Shown one piece after another: positions 14,190-24,751 of a stretch of 64,000 nucleotides of DNA. This stretch comes from Parasulfuritortus sp037439465. Its GTDB lineage: Bacteria; Pseudomonadota; Gammaproteobacteria; Burkholderiales; Thiobacillaceae. A model generated the notes under the pieces. The model was not told where the DNA came from, ran no database searches, and was given only the letters and a program-made list of their open reading frames with translations. Where the stretch lies: contig JBBIVX010000007.1 of NCBI GenBank assembly GCA_037439465.1, positions 1-64,000 on the forward strand, given 5' to 3'. Position numbers and translations under genes: made by a program. The first letter of the stretch is position 1, and every line of letters begins with the position of its first letter.

Positions 14190-15047
14190 TCAAGGATAGT
14201 GCGGCCGCACCTCATAGCCGGCGGCGGTCAGACCGCCGAGGTCGAGATCGAGCCGGACCTCGACTTCGCTCATGGCCGCCATGCCCGACGGCTCTGCCAT
14301 GTCCTGGGGGAGGTAGTCCTTGGGACTGAATATCCGCTGGGCCTGCGGGGCGCTGCGCAGATCGGTGAGTCGCAGCAGCAGGTGGGGCCAGGCCTGGACG
14401 GTCTCTGAGCGGTTGCTGAGGCTCACCCGCAGCCGCGCCCGGCTGGGCTGCTCAGGGTCGGTTTCCAGAGAGGACGCCTCCACCCGCAGACTGTCCAGGC
14501 GGCGGGCCAGCGGGATGCCGCAGCCCAGCGCCTCGCAGGCCATGACATAACCAGGCCGCAGCACCGGCCAGGTCTCGATGAGAGGGCCGCGCAGGAAATA
14601 GGCGGCCTGACCGATGAGGGCCAGGCCCAGGAGCAGGCTCAACGCCCCGAACGCCGCCGTCAGCCAAGGCGTCCGCTCCGGCGCTGGCGCCGCGCGGACG
14701 GGCAGTGCCGACAAAAGTATGGCGTCGGTGCTGTCGGCCGCCACGTCGGAGGCGCCGGGGCCCGTCACCGGCCCGGCAAGGGCGCTGGCGGCGGGTTCAG
14801 GCGCGGCTAAATCGCCGTCAGGCGGTGTGACGGCCGCCACTTCCGCTGCCGGCGGGGGTGGCGGCGAAAGCAGCCCGTCATCTTGCGCGGGGACGGGGGC
14901 CGGCGGCGCCTCGAAATCCGGCAACAAGCTGTCGTAGGCATTGAACACGGTCCGGCAGGCACCGCAGCGCACCAGCCCCCGCCGCGCCTCCAGTTTGGCA
15001 TGGTCGATGCGGAAGGTGGTGCGGCATTCGGGACAGGTGGTCAGCAT
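14190..15047 (-). CDS. Zinc-ribbon DUF3426 membrane protein
   Basis: 285 residues. The N-terminus is an MJ0042-type zinc ribbon (TTCPECRTTFRI...VRCGACRTVF, two CxxC knuckles). A low-complexity Pro/Ala linker follows, then one membrane segment around ALSLLLGLALIGQAAYFL and a C-terminal DUF3426 domain. This arrangement is common next to prmA in betaproteobacteria. Topology suggests a cytoplasmic zinc domain tethered to a periplasmic domain. The role is not established. Confidence 0.88.
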   Translation of the reverse strand: MLTTCPECRTTFRIDHAKLEARRGLVRCGACRTVFNAYDSLLPDFEAPPAPVPAQDDGLLSPPPPPAAEVAAVTPPDGDLAAPEPAASALAGPVTGPGASDVAADSTDAILLSALPVRAAPAPERTPWLTAAFGALSLLLGLALIGQAAYFLRGPLIETWPVLRPGYVMACEALGCGIPLARRLDSLRVEASSLETDPEQPSRARLRVSLSNRSETVQAWPHLLLRLTDLRSAPQAQRIFSPKDYLPQDMAEPSGMAAMSEVEVRLDLDLGGLTAAGYEVRPHYP

Positions 15048-15082
15048 CGGCGGTCAGCGTTGGGCACACGTCAAGCCTGACT

Positions 15083-15961
15083 TCATTGGCGTATCCCGGT
15101 CAACAGGGCCCAGCCCTCTGCGTCGGCCTCGTGGCGCATGGCGAAGGCCGACTGGTAGATCGCCATGACCTCGTCGGCCTGGGCAGTCAGTATGCCGGCG
15201 AGGACAATGTGCCCACCGGGGCGGACATGGCCGGCCAGCAAGGGCATCAAAGCCTTGAGCGGGTTGGTGAGTATGTTGGCGACCAGTACGTCATAAGCGC
15301 CCGCCGGCAGCGCCTGCGGCAGCATGCAGTCGATCGCCACCTGGTTGCGCGCCGCGTTGTCGCGGGCCGCCTGCACCGCCTGGGGGTCGATATCGACGCC
15401 CACCACCCGCGCCGCGCCGAGGCGGGCGGCGGCGATGGCGAGGATGCCGGAACCACAGCCGTAATCGAGCAGGGTCTGGCCGGGCTGCAGATTGGCCTCC
15501 AGCCATGTCAGGCAGAGCCGGGTGGTGGGGTGGCTGCCCGTGCCGAAGGCGAGACCGGGGTCGAGAACGAGACAGATGGCCTGGGGATCGGGCGCGGCGT
15601 GCCAGGAGGGGACGATCCAAAGCCGGTCGGAGATACGGATGGGCTCGAATTGCGACTGTGTCAACCGCACCCAGTCCTGCTCCGCCACCGTCTCGACCTC
15701 ATAGCGGCTGCCGGCCGGCAGCTCCAGGGCGGCCAACAGCGCTGGCAAGTCGGTATCGGCGGCCAGCAGCGCCACGACCCAGTTGCGCGCCCAGGAGCGC
15801 GGCTCGGCCAGTCCCGGCTCGCCAAACTGGGCGGCCTCGGCCGGGGTGCCGGCATCGCGGTCCTCGATGGACGCGGACAGGGCACCGGCCGCCAGCAAGG
15901 CGTCGGCCATCGCCTCGGCGGCTTCGCCGTCCACGGCCAGTTTGAGGGACAGCCAGGCCAT
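15083..15961 (-). CDS. prmA: Ribosomal protein L11 methyltransferase
   Basis: 292 residues that methylate ribosomal protein L11 using S-adenosylmethionine. The N-terminal L11-recognition domain is followed by the class I methyltransferase core: DPGLAFGTGSHPTTRLCL, the SAM motif LLDYGCGSGILAIAAARLGA, GVDIDPQAV and VANILTNPL. The start at 15961 gives MAWLSLKLAV; a much longer open frame upstream overlaps accC and is not plausible. It lies eight bases downstream of accC and probably shares its transcript. Confidence 0.97.
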   Translation of the reverse strand: MAWLSLKLAVDGEAAEAMADALLAAGALSASIEDRDAGTPAEAAQFGEPGLAEPRSWARNWVVALLAADTDLPALLAALELPAGSRYEVETVAEQDWVRLTQSQFEPIRISDRLWIVPSWHAAPDPQAICLVLDPGLAFGTGSHPTTRLCLTWLEANLQPGQTLLDYGCGSGILAIAAARLGAARVVGVDIDPQAVQAARDNAARNQVAIDCMLPQALPAGAYDVLVANILTNPLKALMPLLAGHVRPGGHIVLAGILTAQADEVMAIYQSAFAMRHEADAEGWALLTGIRQ

Positions 15962-15969
15962 CGCGGCCA

Positions 15970-17322
<1,353 letters not shown>

Positions 17323-17544
17323 GGGTGGTCTCCGCGGCAAAATCGCCCGGGCGGCCTGCGGCCGCTGCGCGCTTTGGCTCCGCCGCTGCGCCGCCTTCCG
17401 GCGGCTGGTCGCCGCGGTTGGCGATCAGGATTTTTTCAAACATGTCTTTTCCAGTGAGCGGCCGGGAGTGAAGGGTGAGGAGTAAAAAACCGCGGAGCCA
17501 AGCCCCCCGCTCCGCACTCCTATCTCCTCCCTCCTCGCCAAATA

Positions 17545-18003
17545 TCAGCCAATGATGAACAACGGTTCGCCGTATTCAACCGGCTGGCCGTTCTCCACCA
17601 GCACCGCCTTGATCACGCCGCCGACGTCGGCCTCGATCTCGTTCATCAGCTTCATGGCCTCGATGATGCACAGGGTATCGCCGGCGCCGACCGGCTGGCC
17701 GATCTCGACGAAGGCCTTGGCGCCCGGCGAGGGCGACCGGTAGAAGGTGCCGACCATGGGTGATTTGACGACATGGCCCTCGGGCTGCGCCGGTTCCTCG
17801 GCGGCTACCGGCCCGGCGGCGGCCGGCTGCGCAGCCCCGGCCGGCAGCATGGCCTGCATCATGGGGGCCGGCGCAGCATAGATGGCATTGTTGGCAACGG
17901 TGCGGGTGATACGCACCTTTTCCTCGCCCTCGGTGATCTCCAGCTCGGCGATGCCGGAATCCTGCACCAGATCGATGAGTTTCTTCAGCTTGCGCAGATC
18001 CAT
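17545..18003 (-). CDS. accB: Acetyl-CoA carboxylase, biotin carboxyl carrier protein
   Basis: 152 residues. An N-terminal dimerisation helix (MDLRKLKKLIDLVQDSGIAE) is followed by an Ala/Pro linker (about 45-75) and the biotinyl domain with the biotin-accepting Lys118 in IIEAMKLMNE. It carries carboxybiotin from AccC to the transferase. It lies immediately downstream of aroQ (adjacent bases) and upstream of accC, the usual aroQ-accB-accC order. Confidence 0.98.
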   Translation of the reverse strand: MDLRKLKKLIDLVQDSGIAELEITEGEEKVRITRTVANNAIYAAPAPMMQAMLPAGAAQPAAAGPVAAEEPAQPEGHVVKSPMVGTFYRSPSPGAKAFVEIGQPVGAGDTLCIIEAMKLMNEIEADVGGVIKAVLVENGQPVEYGEPLFIIG

Positions 18004-18498
18004 TCAGTCTTCCTCCAGGGCGTGGAGGGCATAGCCCAGGGCAAACAGGTAACCGTTGGCCCCCAGCCCGCTGATGACGCCCACCGCCAGATCGGAAAAA
18101 TACGACTGCTGGCGGAAGGCCTCGCGGGCATGGACATTGGACAGATGCACCTCGATAAAGGGAATCGCCACCGCCGCCAGCGCGTCGCGCAGGGCGACGC
18201 TGGTATGGGTGTAGGCGGCGGGGTTGATGATGATGAAGCCGACATCTTCGGCAGGTGCGGCATGGACACGATCGACAAGCTCGCCCTCGGCGTTGCTCTG
18301 GTAACAAACCACCTCCACGCCGGCCGCCTGGCCCTGTTCGCGCAGGGCCGCGTCGATGTCGGCGAGGGTCTGGTGACCGTAGTGATGCGGTTCGCGGCTA
18401 CCCAGCAGATTCAGATTGGGGCCGTGCAGGACCAGTATTTTCCGGCGCACGGGTTGTGCGGCCTTGGCCGTGGACATCGGTTGGCGCTTTCTGGGCAT
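18004..18498 (-). CDS. aroQ: 3-dehydroquinate dehydratase, type II
   Basis: About 164 residues catalysing the third step of the shikimate pathway. The core reads ILVLHGPNLNLLGSREPHHYG (catalytic Tyr region), IINPAAYTHTSVALRDAL and FIEVHLSNVHAREAFR, with His at the active site. The start is uncertain: ATG at 18498, ATG at 18477 and GTG at 18513 are in frame, and none has a strong ribosome binding site. It abuts accB with no gap. Confidence 0.95.
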   Translation of the reverse strand: MPRKRQPMSTAKAAQPVRRKILVLHGPNLNLLGSREPHHYGHQTLADIDAALREQGQAAGVEVVCYQSNAEGELVDRVHAAPAEDVGFIIINPAAYTHTSVALRDALAAVAIPFIEVHLSNVHAREAFRQQSYFSDLAVGVISGLGANGYLFALGYALHALEED

Positions 18499-18644
18499 CG
18501 TAACGAGAGCCACATGGGCGAGTTAAGGCGGGCGGAGTGTGCCGCAAACCGTATGATATGTCCAGTTTCGCCGCCAATGTCCGCCCGTTCACATCAAAAT
18601 CACGATCCAAACCAATTCTCGCCAGATACTCGAAGATGCTAGGT

Positions 18645-19607
18645 TCAAGTGATGATGTTGATAAATTTTGCCGCCACCGCCCGCGGCAACAAATCGCCTG
18701 TGCGCGCCAGATTGACGATCGGCGGCGCACCCGCCTCGGCCCAGACGCCAAATCGTTCCGGCGGCGTGGAAGGGTAAAGACCGACGCCGGGCCGGCGCAG
18801 GGCTGCCGTTAGGTGCATGAGGCCGGTATCCACCCCCACTACGCCACGCGCCTGGCCAAGCACGCCGGCGATGCCGGCCACCCCGAGGCGCGGCAACACC
18901 AGGACGCCCGGACTGCTCACCAACAACTGGTCCGCCCGTACCCGCTCGCGCTCGTTGCCCCAGGGCAGGACGACCTGTAGCCCCTGGGCCTGAAGACGGA
19001 GAATGAGATCGACCCAGTAGGCCTCCGGGTATTCCTTCTCCGGCCGCGACGTGCCGTGCAGTGCCACCACGTAATCCTTGGCCAGGTCGGGCAGCGGTGA
19101 CGGCGGTGGCTCTATGCCATAGCGAAAATCCTGTTCCGGCCCCATGGCATAGCCCATCGCGCTGGCCGTCAGTCGCCGATTGCGGGTGATCGCGTGCAAA
19201 TCGGCGGGGACGGAATAGCGCCGCCCATAGACCAGGCTCGCCAAAGGCTCCCTGGCACTGGCAAAATTCAGGCCGGCGCGCGGGCCATGGGCCCAACTGG
19301 CATAGAGGGCGCTCTTGATCAGGCCCTGGCTATCGAGTACCAAGTCATAGCGCTGCCGTTGCAGTTCGTGAATAAAATCACCGAACTCGCGCCAGTTCTG
19401 CCGCTGCCATGGGGCCTTGCGCCAGCGCCGCACGGCCACGGTGATGACGCGCTCGACCTTGGGGTGCATGGCCGGGATGTCGGCGAATCCTTCCTCGGCG
19501 ACCCAGTCGGCGGTCAGCCCAGGCATCTGTGCGGCGGCCTCGGACAAGGCCGGAAGCATGTGCACCAGGTCGCCGAGCGAAGTGGTTTTAATGATCAGTA
19601 TTTTCAT
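18645..19607 (-). CDS. waaC: Lipopolysaccharide heptosyltransferase I
   Basis: 320 residues of the GT9 family that add the first heptose to Kdo of the LPS inner core. The start MKILIIKTTSLGDLVHMLPAL contains the conserved acceptor loop with the catalytic Asp. LHGTSRPEKEYP and GVDTGLMHLTAALRRPGVGLY are the nucleotide-sugar binding signatures. It lies upstream of aroQ on the same strand and is divergent from the O-antigen ligase-like gene with 66 bases between them. hldE and hldD, which supply its substrate, are close by. Confidence 0.95.
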   Translation of the reverse strand: MKILIIKTTSLGDLVHMLPALSEAAAQMPGLTADWVAEEGFADIPAMHPKVERVITVAVRRWRKAPWQRQNWREFGDFIHELQRQRYDLVLDSQGLIKSALYASWAHGPRAGLNFASAREPLASLVYGRRYSVPADLHAITRNRRLTASAMGYAMGPEQDFRYGIEPPPSPLPDLAKDYVVALHGTSRPEKEYPEAYWVDLILRLQAQGLQVVLPWGNERERVRADQLLVSSPGVLVLPRLGVAGIAGVLGQARGVVGVDTGLMHLTAALRRPGVGLYPSTPPERFGVWAEAGAPPIVNLARTGDLLPRAVAAKFINIIT

Positions 19608-19673
19608 GGAGCGAAACCCATTTCCAGTGAGAACATACCATGGCAGGGCGGCGCCCGAGCGACTCTCGTCGCC

Positions 19674-20972
19674 ATGGCGCCGTTAGGGCCTGACACCCGC
19701 GCATGGCGGATACCGGGTGCTCCGCCGCCACCCGAATCGCTGTACGGACGCCATGGCGCGCTCTGGCTGGGCCTCATCGTCGCCCTGTTTCCCGTACTGA
19801 GTCTCACCCTGCCGCACGGCCATGTCGGTGCCGCCCTGTTGATCCTGGCGGCCACCCTATTATTGCCGGGCCACGGCGCGGCGCAGGCGGCCGCGGGAGA
19901 CTTGCGCTGGCTTTCCCTATTCGCCGTCGCCAGCGTGGCGGCGGTGGCAGCGGCCATCGCCGCCACCGGAGTGGCGTGGCAGGGCCTCGACTACCCCGCC
20001 CGTTTCCTGCTGTTGCCGCTCTTTGCCTGGCGTCTCGCCCGCCACCCGCTCGACCCGCGGCCGTTCTGGCTGGGATGCGCGCTCGGCGCCGTGGGCGCCG
20101 CCTGTCTCGCCGGGATGCAGTTCGGTCTGGGCCTGACCCGGCCGGGCGGCTACCAGAACCCGATCATGTTCGGCAATGTAGCCCTGGTCCTCGCCGCCTG
20201 CTGCGCCATCGGCCTCCTCGGCGTGCGGCGCCGTCCGGCCGCCGCGCTCATCCTGGCCCTGGGACTGTTCTCCGGTCTCGCCGCCAACGTCATGGCGCAG
20301 AGCCGGGGCGGCTGGCTGGCCTTGTTGCTGACCACACCCGTGCTTCTGGCCGTCATGTGGCGGGGGTTGGCAGGCCGCGCCCGGGCCGTGGTCGTGGCCG
20401 GCGTCATCGCCACGAGCGTCCTTTTGTCGGCGGCGATCGGGGTACTTGATGGCGGCCAACGCTTCACCGCCACCCTCGGCAACGCCAGCGGCTACCTGCA
20501 CGGCGACGCCCCCGGCGGCACGTCGGAGGCAGAACGGCTGGAGATGTGGAAGCACGCCCTCGCCCTCTGGCGGCAGGCGCCGCTGTTCGGGGTGGGACCG
20601 GGCAACCTGGACGAGGCCTATGCCGCCCGGGCGCAGGCCGGCCTGATGGATCCGCACAGCAGTCGCTACAAACATGCCCACAACCAATACCTGGACGCCC
20701 TGGCCAGCGGCGGCTTGGTCGGCCTGGCGGGTTTGCTTGCCATACTCATCGGCCCGCTCGCCCTACTCGCCCGGCGCTACCGGCAGACGACAGGCGAGGC
20801 ACGTGCCTATGCCCTGACCGGCATGGCGCTGGTGCTGCTTTACCTGGGTTTCAACCTCACCCAGGCCATGTTCGCCCACAACCTTGGCATACTGTTTTAC
20901 GTGGTGATGCTGGCGATCTGCTGGCGCGGCGCCGCCCCGGATCATGAAACAGCGTTACACCATGACCATTAG
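19674..20972 (+). CDS. O-antigen ligase family membrane protein
   Basis: About 432 residues with roughly ten hydrophobic segments and the Wzy_C (O-antigen ligase) region: FGVGPGNLDEAYAAR and then KHAHNQYLDALASGGLVGLAG, whose His and the large loop are typical of WaaL-type enzymes. Probably joins O-polysaccharide or a related glycan to the lipid A core. I use the ATG at 19674; the frame is open well upstream but that part is antisense to waaC. It ends four bases inside the convergent glycosyltransferase gene. Polymerase (Wzy) activity cannot be excluded from sequence. Confidence 0.85.
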   Translation: MAPLGPDTRAWRIPGAPPPPESLYGRHGALWLGLIVALFPVLSLTLPHGHVGAALLILAATLLLPGHGAAQAAAGDLRWLSLFAVASVAAVAAAIAATGVAWQGLDYPARFLLLPLFAWRLARHPLDPRPFWLGCALGAVGAACLAGMQFGLGLTRPGGYQNPIMFGNVALVLAACCAIGLLGVRRRPAAALILALGLFSGLAANVMAQSRGGWLALLLTTPVLLAVMWRGLAGRARAVVVAGVIATSVLLSAAIGVLDGGQRFTATLGNASGYLHGDAPGGTSEAERLEMWKHALALWRQAPLFGVGPGNLDEAYAARAQAGLMDPHSSRYKHAHNQYLDALASGGLVGLAGLLAILIGPLALLARRYRQTTGEARAYALTGMALVLLYLGFNLTQAMFAHNLGILFYVVMLAICWRGAAPDHETALHHDH

Positions 20973-21724
20973 CCGCGGCGCTGCCGGTACATGAGCTTGA
21001 GGTAGCGGTAATACGAGGCCTCGGCCAGAGAAACCGCCAGGATGAAGCCCTCGCGGCCATCGAGAAAACCGGCGCGCAGGCAATAGGTGCGAAAGAAGGC
21101 CCACAGGCCATGGCCGATGGCCAGGCCGAGGCCGCCACGGCGACCGAGCCGCAGGTAATCCTCGGCCCCCAGGCTGGAATAACGGTTGATCTTGGCGATG
21201 ACCTCTTCCAGGTCGCGATGGGTTTCATGCAGGAGCGGCGAGCTTAGGCGCGCCGCCCGGCCCTCGAACAGCAGCCGCTCGTGCACCTTGTTTTCGGAAA
21301 GCCGCGCACTGCCCCGCCGAAACAGCCGCGCCACATAGTCGGGCCACCAGCCGGCATGGCGGATGACGCGGCCGCAGAAACTCGACTGGCGCGGCACTTC
21401 CCACACCGGCGCGCTGTCCGGGTCGGCGAGGACGGCGAGCATTTCCGCGCGCAATGCCGGGCCGACCCGCTCGTCGGCGTCGAGGACGAGCACCCAATCG
21501 CCGCTGGCCTGGGCCAGCGCCCGGTTCTTTTGCCTGCCGAAGCCCTGCCAGTCGGTATCGACATGGACATGATCGGTATAGTCGCGGGCGATCGCCAGGG
21601 TATCGTCGCGGCTGCCGGCGTCGAGCACGATGATTTCGTCGGCGAAGCGCACCGAGTCCAGGCAGGCGCGCAATACCGCGCCGGCATCGAGGGTGATGAT
21701 AACCACCGACAGTCGTTCAGCCAT
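20969..21724 (-). CDS. Family 2 glycosyltransferase (WaaE/KdtX type)
   Basis: 251 residues. The GT2 fold begins LSVVIITLDAGAVLRACLDSVR and includes DEIIVLDAGSRDDT and the metal-binding VLVLDADERVGP. The C-terminal region HETHRDLEEVIAKINRYSSLGAED is typical of the WaaE/KdtX LPS core beta-1,4-glucosyltransferases. Together with waaC, hldE and hldD this suggests inner-core extension, but the sugar added is not readable. It overlaps the end of the O-antigen ligase gene by four bases, tail to tail. Confidence 0.88.
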   Translation of the reverse strand: MAERLSVVIITLDAGAVLRACLDSVRFADEIIVLDAGSRDDTLAIARDYTDHVHVDTDWQGFGRQKNRALAQASGDWVLVLDADERVGPALRAEMLAVLADPDSAPVWEVPRQSSFCGRVIRHAGWWPDYVARLFRRGSARLSENKVHERLLFEGRAARLSSPLLHETHRDLEEVIAKINRYSSLGAEDYLRLGRRGGLGLAIGHGLWAFFRTYCLRAGFLDGREGFILAVSLAEASYYRYLKLMYRQRRG

Positions 21725-21754
21725 GCAGGGTTGCTTCCGTTCCGGCGCAGCGGA

Positions 21755-23230
21755 TCATGCATTGAGGCGGGCGAGGATGCCCGAGGTACTGCGCCCCGGC
21801 ATCACCGGGATCAAGACCACCCGGCCACCCCAGGCTTTGACGTCAGCCGCGCCGACGACCTGGGCTTCGGCATAGTCGTCGCCCTTGACCAGCACGTCCG
21901 GGCGTATTGTCCGGATCAGATCGAGCGGCGTGTCTTCGTCGAACAGCACCACCGCGTCCACCGACTCCAGTGCGGCCAGCACCCGTGCCCGGTCTTCTTC
22001 GTGGATCACCGGCCGCGTGGGACCTTTAAGCGCCCGTATCGAGCGATCGGTATTGAGGCCGACCACGAGGCGGGCGCCGAGGGTGCGGGCGGTTTCGAGG
22101 TAGGCGACATGGCCGGCGTGCAAGAGATCGAAACAGCCATTGGTGAAGACGATGCGCTCACCCTGGGCACGCCAGGCGGCCAACCGGGCCTGGAGGTCGG
22201 CAGCGGCGCAGATCTTGTCGGCCTGGACGGAAGAATCGAGCCTTTCGATCTCATGCAGCAATTCTTCGCGGGAGACCGGGATGGTGCCGATCTTGCCGAC
22301 CACGATGCCGGCCGCCAAGTTGGCCAGGCGGCAGGATTCCGCCGCGGTCAGCCCGGCGAGCAGACCGGCGGCCAGGGTGGCGATGACGGTATCGCCGGCG
22401 CCCGACACGTCATACACCTGGCGGGCGGTGGCCGGCAGATGCGTCACCCCGCCATCGGCGACCAGAGCGATACCGTGCTCGCCACGCGTCACCGGCAGGA
22501 AGTTGAGTCCCAGGGCCTGGCGCAGCCGTTCGGCTTCGCGCAGCACGCCCTCCACCTCGCGCGCCGGCACGCCGCAGGCCTCGGCGATCTCCTTTTGATT
22601 GGGGGTGAGGGCGGTGGCGCCGCGGTATTTGCTGTAATCGCGCCCCTTCGGGTCCACCAGGACAGGGATGCCACGTGCCCGGCCGGCCTCGATCAGCCAG
22701 TGGCAGGTGGAGTCGTCGAGGCTGCCCTTGGCATAGTCCGAGAGGATAATGATGCCCGGCCGCCAGGCGTCCAGGGTGGTGCGCATGCCCGCCAGCAACG
22801 CTTGCCGCGCGCTGTCCGCATATACCCCCGGTGCCTCCTCGTCGAGACGCAGCATCTGCTGGTGGCCGCCGATGATGCGCGTCTTGGTGGTAGTGCTGCG
22901 GTCGGCGGACCGGACCAGCACCGGACGAATGCCGCTGAGGTCGAGCATCTCCTCCAGCCGCCGTCCGGCCGGGTCGGCACCGACATGGCCGGCCAGGGTC
23001 ACCTCCGCGCCGAGGCCAGCCAGGTTGGCCGCTACGTTGGCGGTTCCGCCCAGACGCTCGGTCTGGCGGGTGACATGGACGACAGGCACCGGCGCCTCCG
23101 GCGAGATGCGGTCGACCTCGCCCCAGAGATAACGGTCGAGCATGAGATCGCCCACCACCAGCGCGCGCGGCGGCGCCCCGCCCTCCTGGCGAAAGCCGTG
23201 ACGTACGGTATCAACCTGCAGCCTGGACAT
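21755..23230 (-). CDS. hldE: Bifunctional heptose 7-phosphate kinase / heptose 1-phosphate adenylyltransferase
   Basis: 491 residues with two domains. The N-terminal ribokinase-type kinase (VVGDLMLDRYLWGEVDRISPEAPVP, DVSGAGDTVIATLAAGL) phosphorylates heptose 7-phosphate. The C-terminal nucleotidyltransferase (IVFTNGCFDLLHAGHVAYLE, with HAGH for ATP binding) makes ADP-heptose. The start is the ATG at 23230 (MSRLQVDTV). It is followed by the WaaE-like gene and preceded by hldD, forming an ADP-heptose pathway unit. Confidence 0.97.
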   Translation of the reverse strand: MSRLQVDTVRHGFRQEGGAPPRALVVGDLMLDRYLWGEVDRISPEAPVPVVHVTRQTERLGGTANVAANLAGLGAEVTLAGHVGADPAGRRLEEMLDLSGIRPVLVRSADRSTTTKTRIIGGHQQMLRLDEEAPGVYADSARQALLAGMRTTLDAWRPGIIILSDYAKGSLDDSTCHWLIEAGRARGIPVLVDPKGRDYSKYRGATALTPNQKEIAEACGVPAREVEGVLREAERLRQALGLNFLPVTRGEHGIALVADGGVTHLPATARQVYDVSGAGDTVIATLAAGLLAGLTAAESCRLANLAAGIVVGKIGTIPVSREELLHEIERLDSSVQADKICAAADLQARLAAWRAQGERIVFTNGCFDLLHAGHVAYLETARTLGARLVVGLNTDRSIRALKGPTRPVIHEEDRARVLAALESVDAVVLFDEDTPLDLIRTIRPDVLVKGDDYAEAQVVGAADVKAWGGRVVLIPVMPGRSTSGILARLNA

Positions 23231-23332
23231 GGTCGATCCGTGTATCCATCGAGGCGCAAGCCGCAGGCGCAACCGGCATGGAGGCCATCTGCGGGTGGGC
23301 TGTGTCCCTGGCGTGGCGAAAAACGATAGTCA

Positions 23333-24310
23333 TCAGCAATAGGGGTCCGGCCGGCTGAGGTAAGTGCGCACATAATCCGCCACACCATCCTCCAGTTCCA
23401 GAAACGGCCGCGCATAGCCGGCGCGGCGCAGCCGGCCGATGTCGGCCTGGGTGTAGTACTGGTAGCGGCCGCGCAGGTCCAGCGGCATGTCCTCATAGTC
23501 GATGGCCGGCTCCCGCCCGAGGCCGGCCAGCACGGCCAAAGCCAGGTCGCGGAAACTGCGCGCCTTGCCGCTGCCGATGTTGTAGAGGCCGGACTCGGCG
23601 GCATGTTCCAGGAAATGGCAGGTGGCGGCCGCGGCGTCCTTGACGTAGACGAAGTCGCGCCGCTGCATGCCGTCCGCGCAGTCCGGGCGGTGGCTGCGGA
23701 ACAGCCGCACCCGGCCCTCCTCCCTGGCCTGGTTGAAGGCGTGGTAGGCGACGCTGGCCATGCGCCCCTTGTGGTACTCGTTGGGACCGTAGACGTTGAA
23801 GTATTTGAAACCGTACCAGCGCGGCGGACAGGGCGCGCCCTCGCGTTGCTGGCGCAACGCCCACTGGTCGAAGAATTGCTTGGAAAAACCATAGCCGTTG
23901 AGCGGCCGCAGGCGGTCGATGTCGAGGTCATCACGGTAGCCGGCCTCGCCGAGGCCATAAGTCGCGGCCGAGCTGGCATACAGGAACGGCACCTCTTTGT
24001 AGGCACACCAACGCCACAGATTCTGACTGTAACGGATGTTGGCCTGCAACAGTCGGTCAAAGTCACGCTCGGTGGTGGCGCTGATGGCACCCATGTGGAT
24101 CACGGCGTCGATCTTGCCGGCCCGCTCCAGCCAGGGCAGCAGCTCGTCCTTGTCGAGGTAGTCGGCCAGCCTGCGATGACACATGTTTTGCCACTGGTCG
24201 GGTTGCTCGATGCGATCGGCCACGACCACGTCATCGCGGCCGAGGTGCTCGTTCAGATGCCAGGCGATCATGCTGCCGATCATGCCGGCCCCGCCCGTGA
24301 TGACAATCAT
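23333..24310 (-). CDS. hldD: ADP-glyceromanno-heptose 6-epimerase
   Basis: 325 residues, an extended short-chain dehydrogenase that epimerises ADP-D,D-heptose to ADP-L,D-heptose for LPS core assembly. The NAD(P) motif is ITGGAGMIGSMIAWHLN, and the active-site pair is YGFSK near 140. FKYFNVYGPNEYHKGRMASV is diagnostic for HldD. The start at 24310 gives MIVITGGAGM. First gene of the hldD-hldE-GT2 unit; about 440 bases without genes separate it from the copper sensor kinase. Confidence 0.97.
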   Translation of the reverse strand: MIVITGGAGMIGSMIAWHLNEHLGRDDVVVADRIEQPDQWQNMCHRRLADYLDKDELLPWLERAGKIDAVIHMGAISATTERDFDRLLQANIRYSQNLWRWCAYKEVPFLYASSAATYGLGEAGYRDDLDIDRLRPLNGYGFSKQFFDQWALRQQREGAPCPPRWYGFKYFNVYGPNEYHKGRMASVAYHAFNQAREEGRVRLFRSHRPDCADGMQRRDFVYVKDAAAATCHFLEHAAESGLYNIGSGKARSFRDLALAVLAGLGREPAIDYEDMPLDLRGRYQYYTQADIGRLRRAGYARPFLELEDGVADYVRTYLSRPDPYC

Positions 24311-24751
24311 GCTCTCGTCTCGCTGCGCGAGTTTCAGGTTAGGACCGCGGATTATACCCGGCCACTCTCGCCCAAGGGCGCGAAAATGGCTAAAGGAAGT
24401 CCTTAAAGCCGACAATAACAGGATGGAATTCTTCAGGGATTACGCTATTCGTCGATTGCCCGCGCCCAAAATTCCGGGCAGTCTCGAATCACGAGAAGAC
24501 GCGTAGATACGCGACAGAATTGCGCCAAAGGCGACATTACTTGTTACGGACCGCTCGCTTGGAACCTCACGTTCGGTCCAAAAGGCGGTCAAGGGGCGTT
24601 ACGCTAAAAAAAGGGGGGCGCAAACACCCAGAGAGGGCAACGGGATGGGAAAGCCGTAGCTTCTTGATGGAGTATCAAAGCAAACCTACAGCCTAGCCCC
24701 CGAGTGCCAGCGTGAGTGCTGCCCGCTGCGGCAACAAGAGACGCGTCGCGA
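24311..24751. other. Intergenic region with structured 3' end of the copS-like operon
   Basis: No gene is supported in these 441 bases. The part next to hldD should contain its promoter, which I cannot pin down. The part next to the histidine kinase holds a stem-loop around 24656-24687 (GTAG...CTAC outside, TTGAT/ATCAA inside) and then the terminator at 24606-24629. The AT content is higher than in the genes. Confidence 0.5.
24606..24629 (-). terminator. Rho-independent terminator of the copper two-component operon
   Basis: On the minus strand GGGTG-TTTG-CGCCC forms a short stem (one G-T pair) followed by CCCTTTTTTT. It lies about 120 bases downstream of the histidine kinase stop codon, in the right orientation to end that transcript. 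Confidence 0.55.

Noticed and set aside
19194..19673. Long N-terminal extension of the O-antigen ligase-like frame
   Set aside because: It is antisense to waaC and lacks a membrane or signal feature; the ATG at 19674 is preferred.
24311..24751. tRNA or known riboswitch in the hldD-kinase intergenic region
   Set aside because: No cloverleaf or aptamer core is recognisable; only a stem-loop and a terminator.
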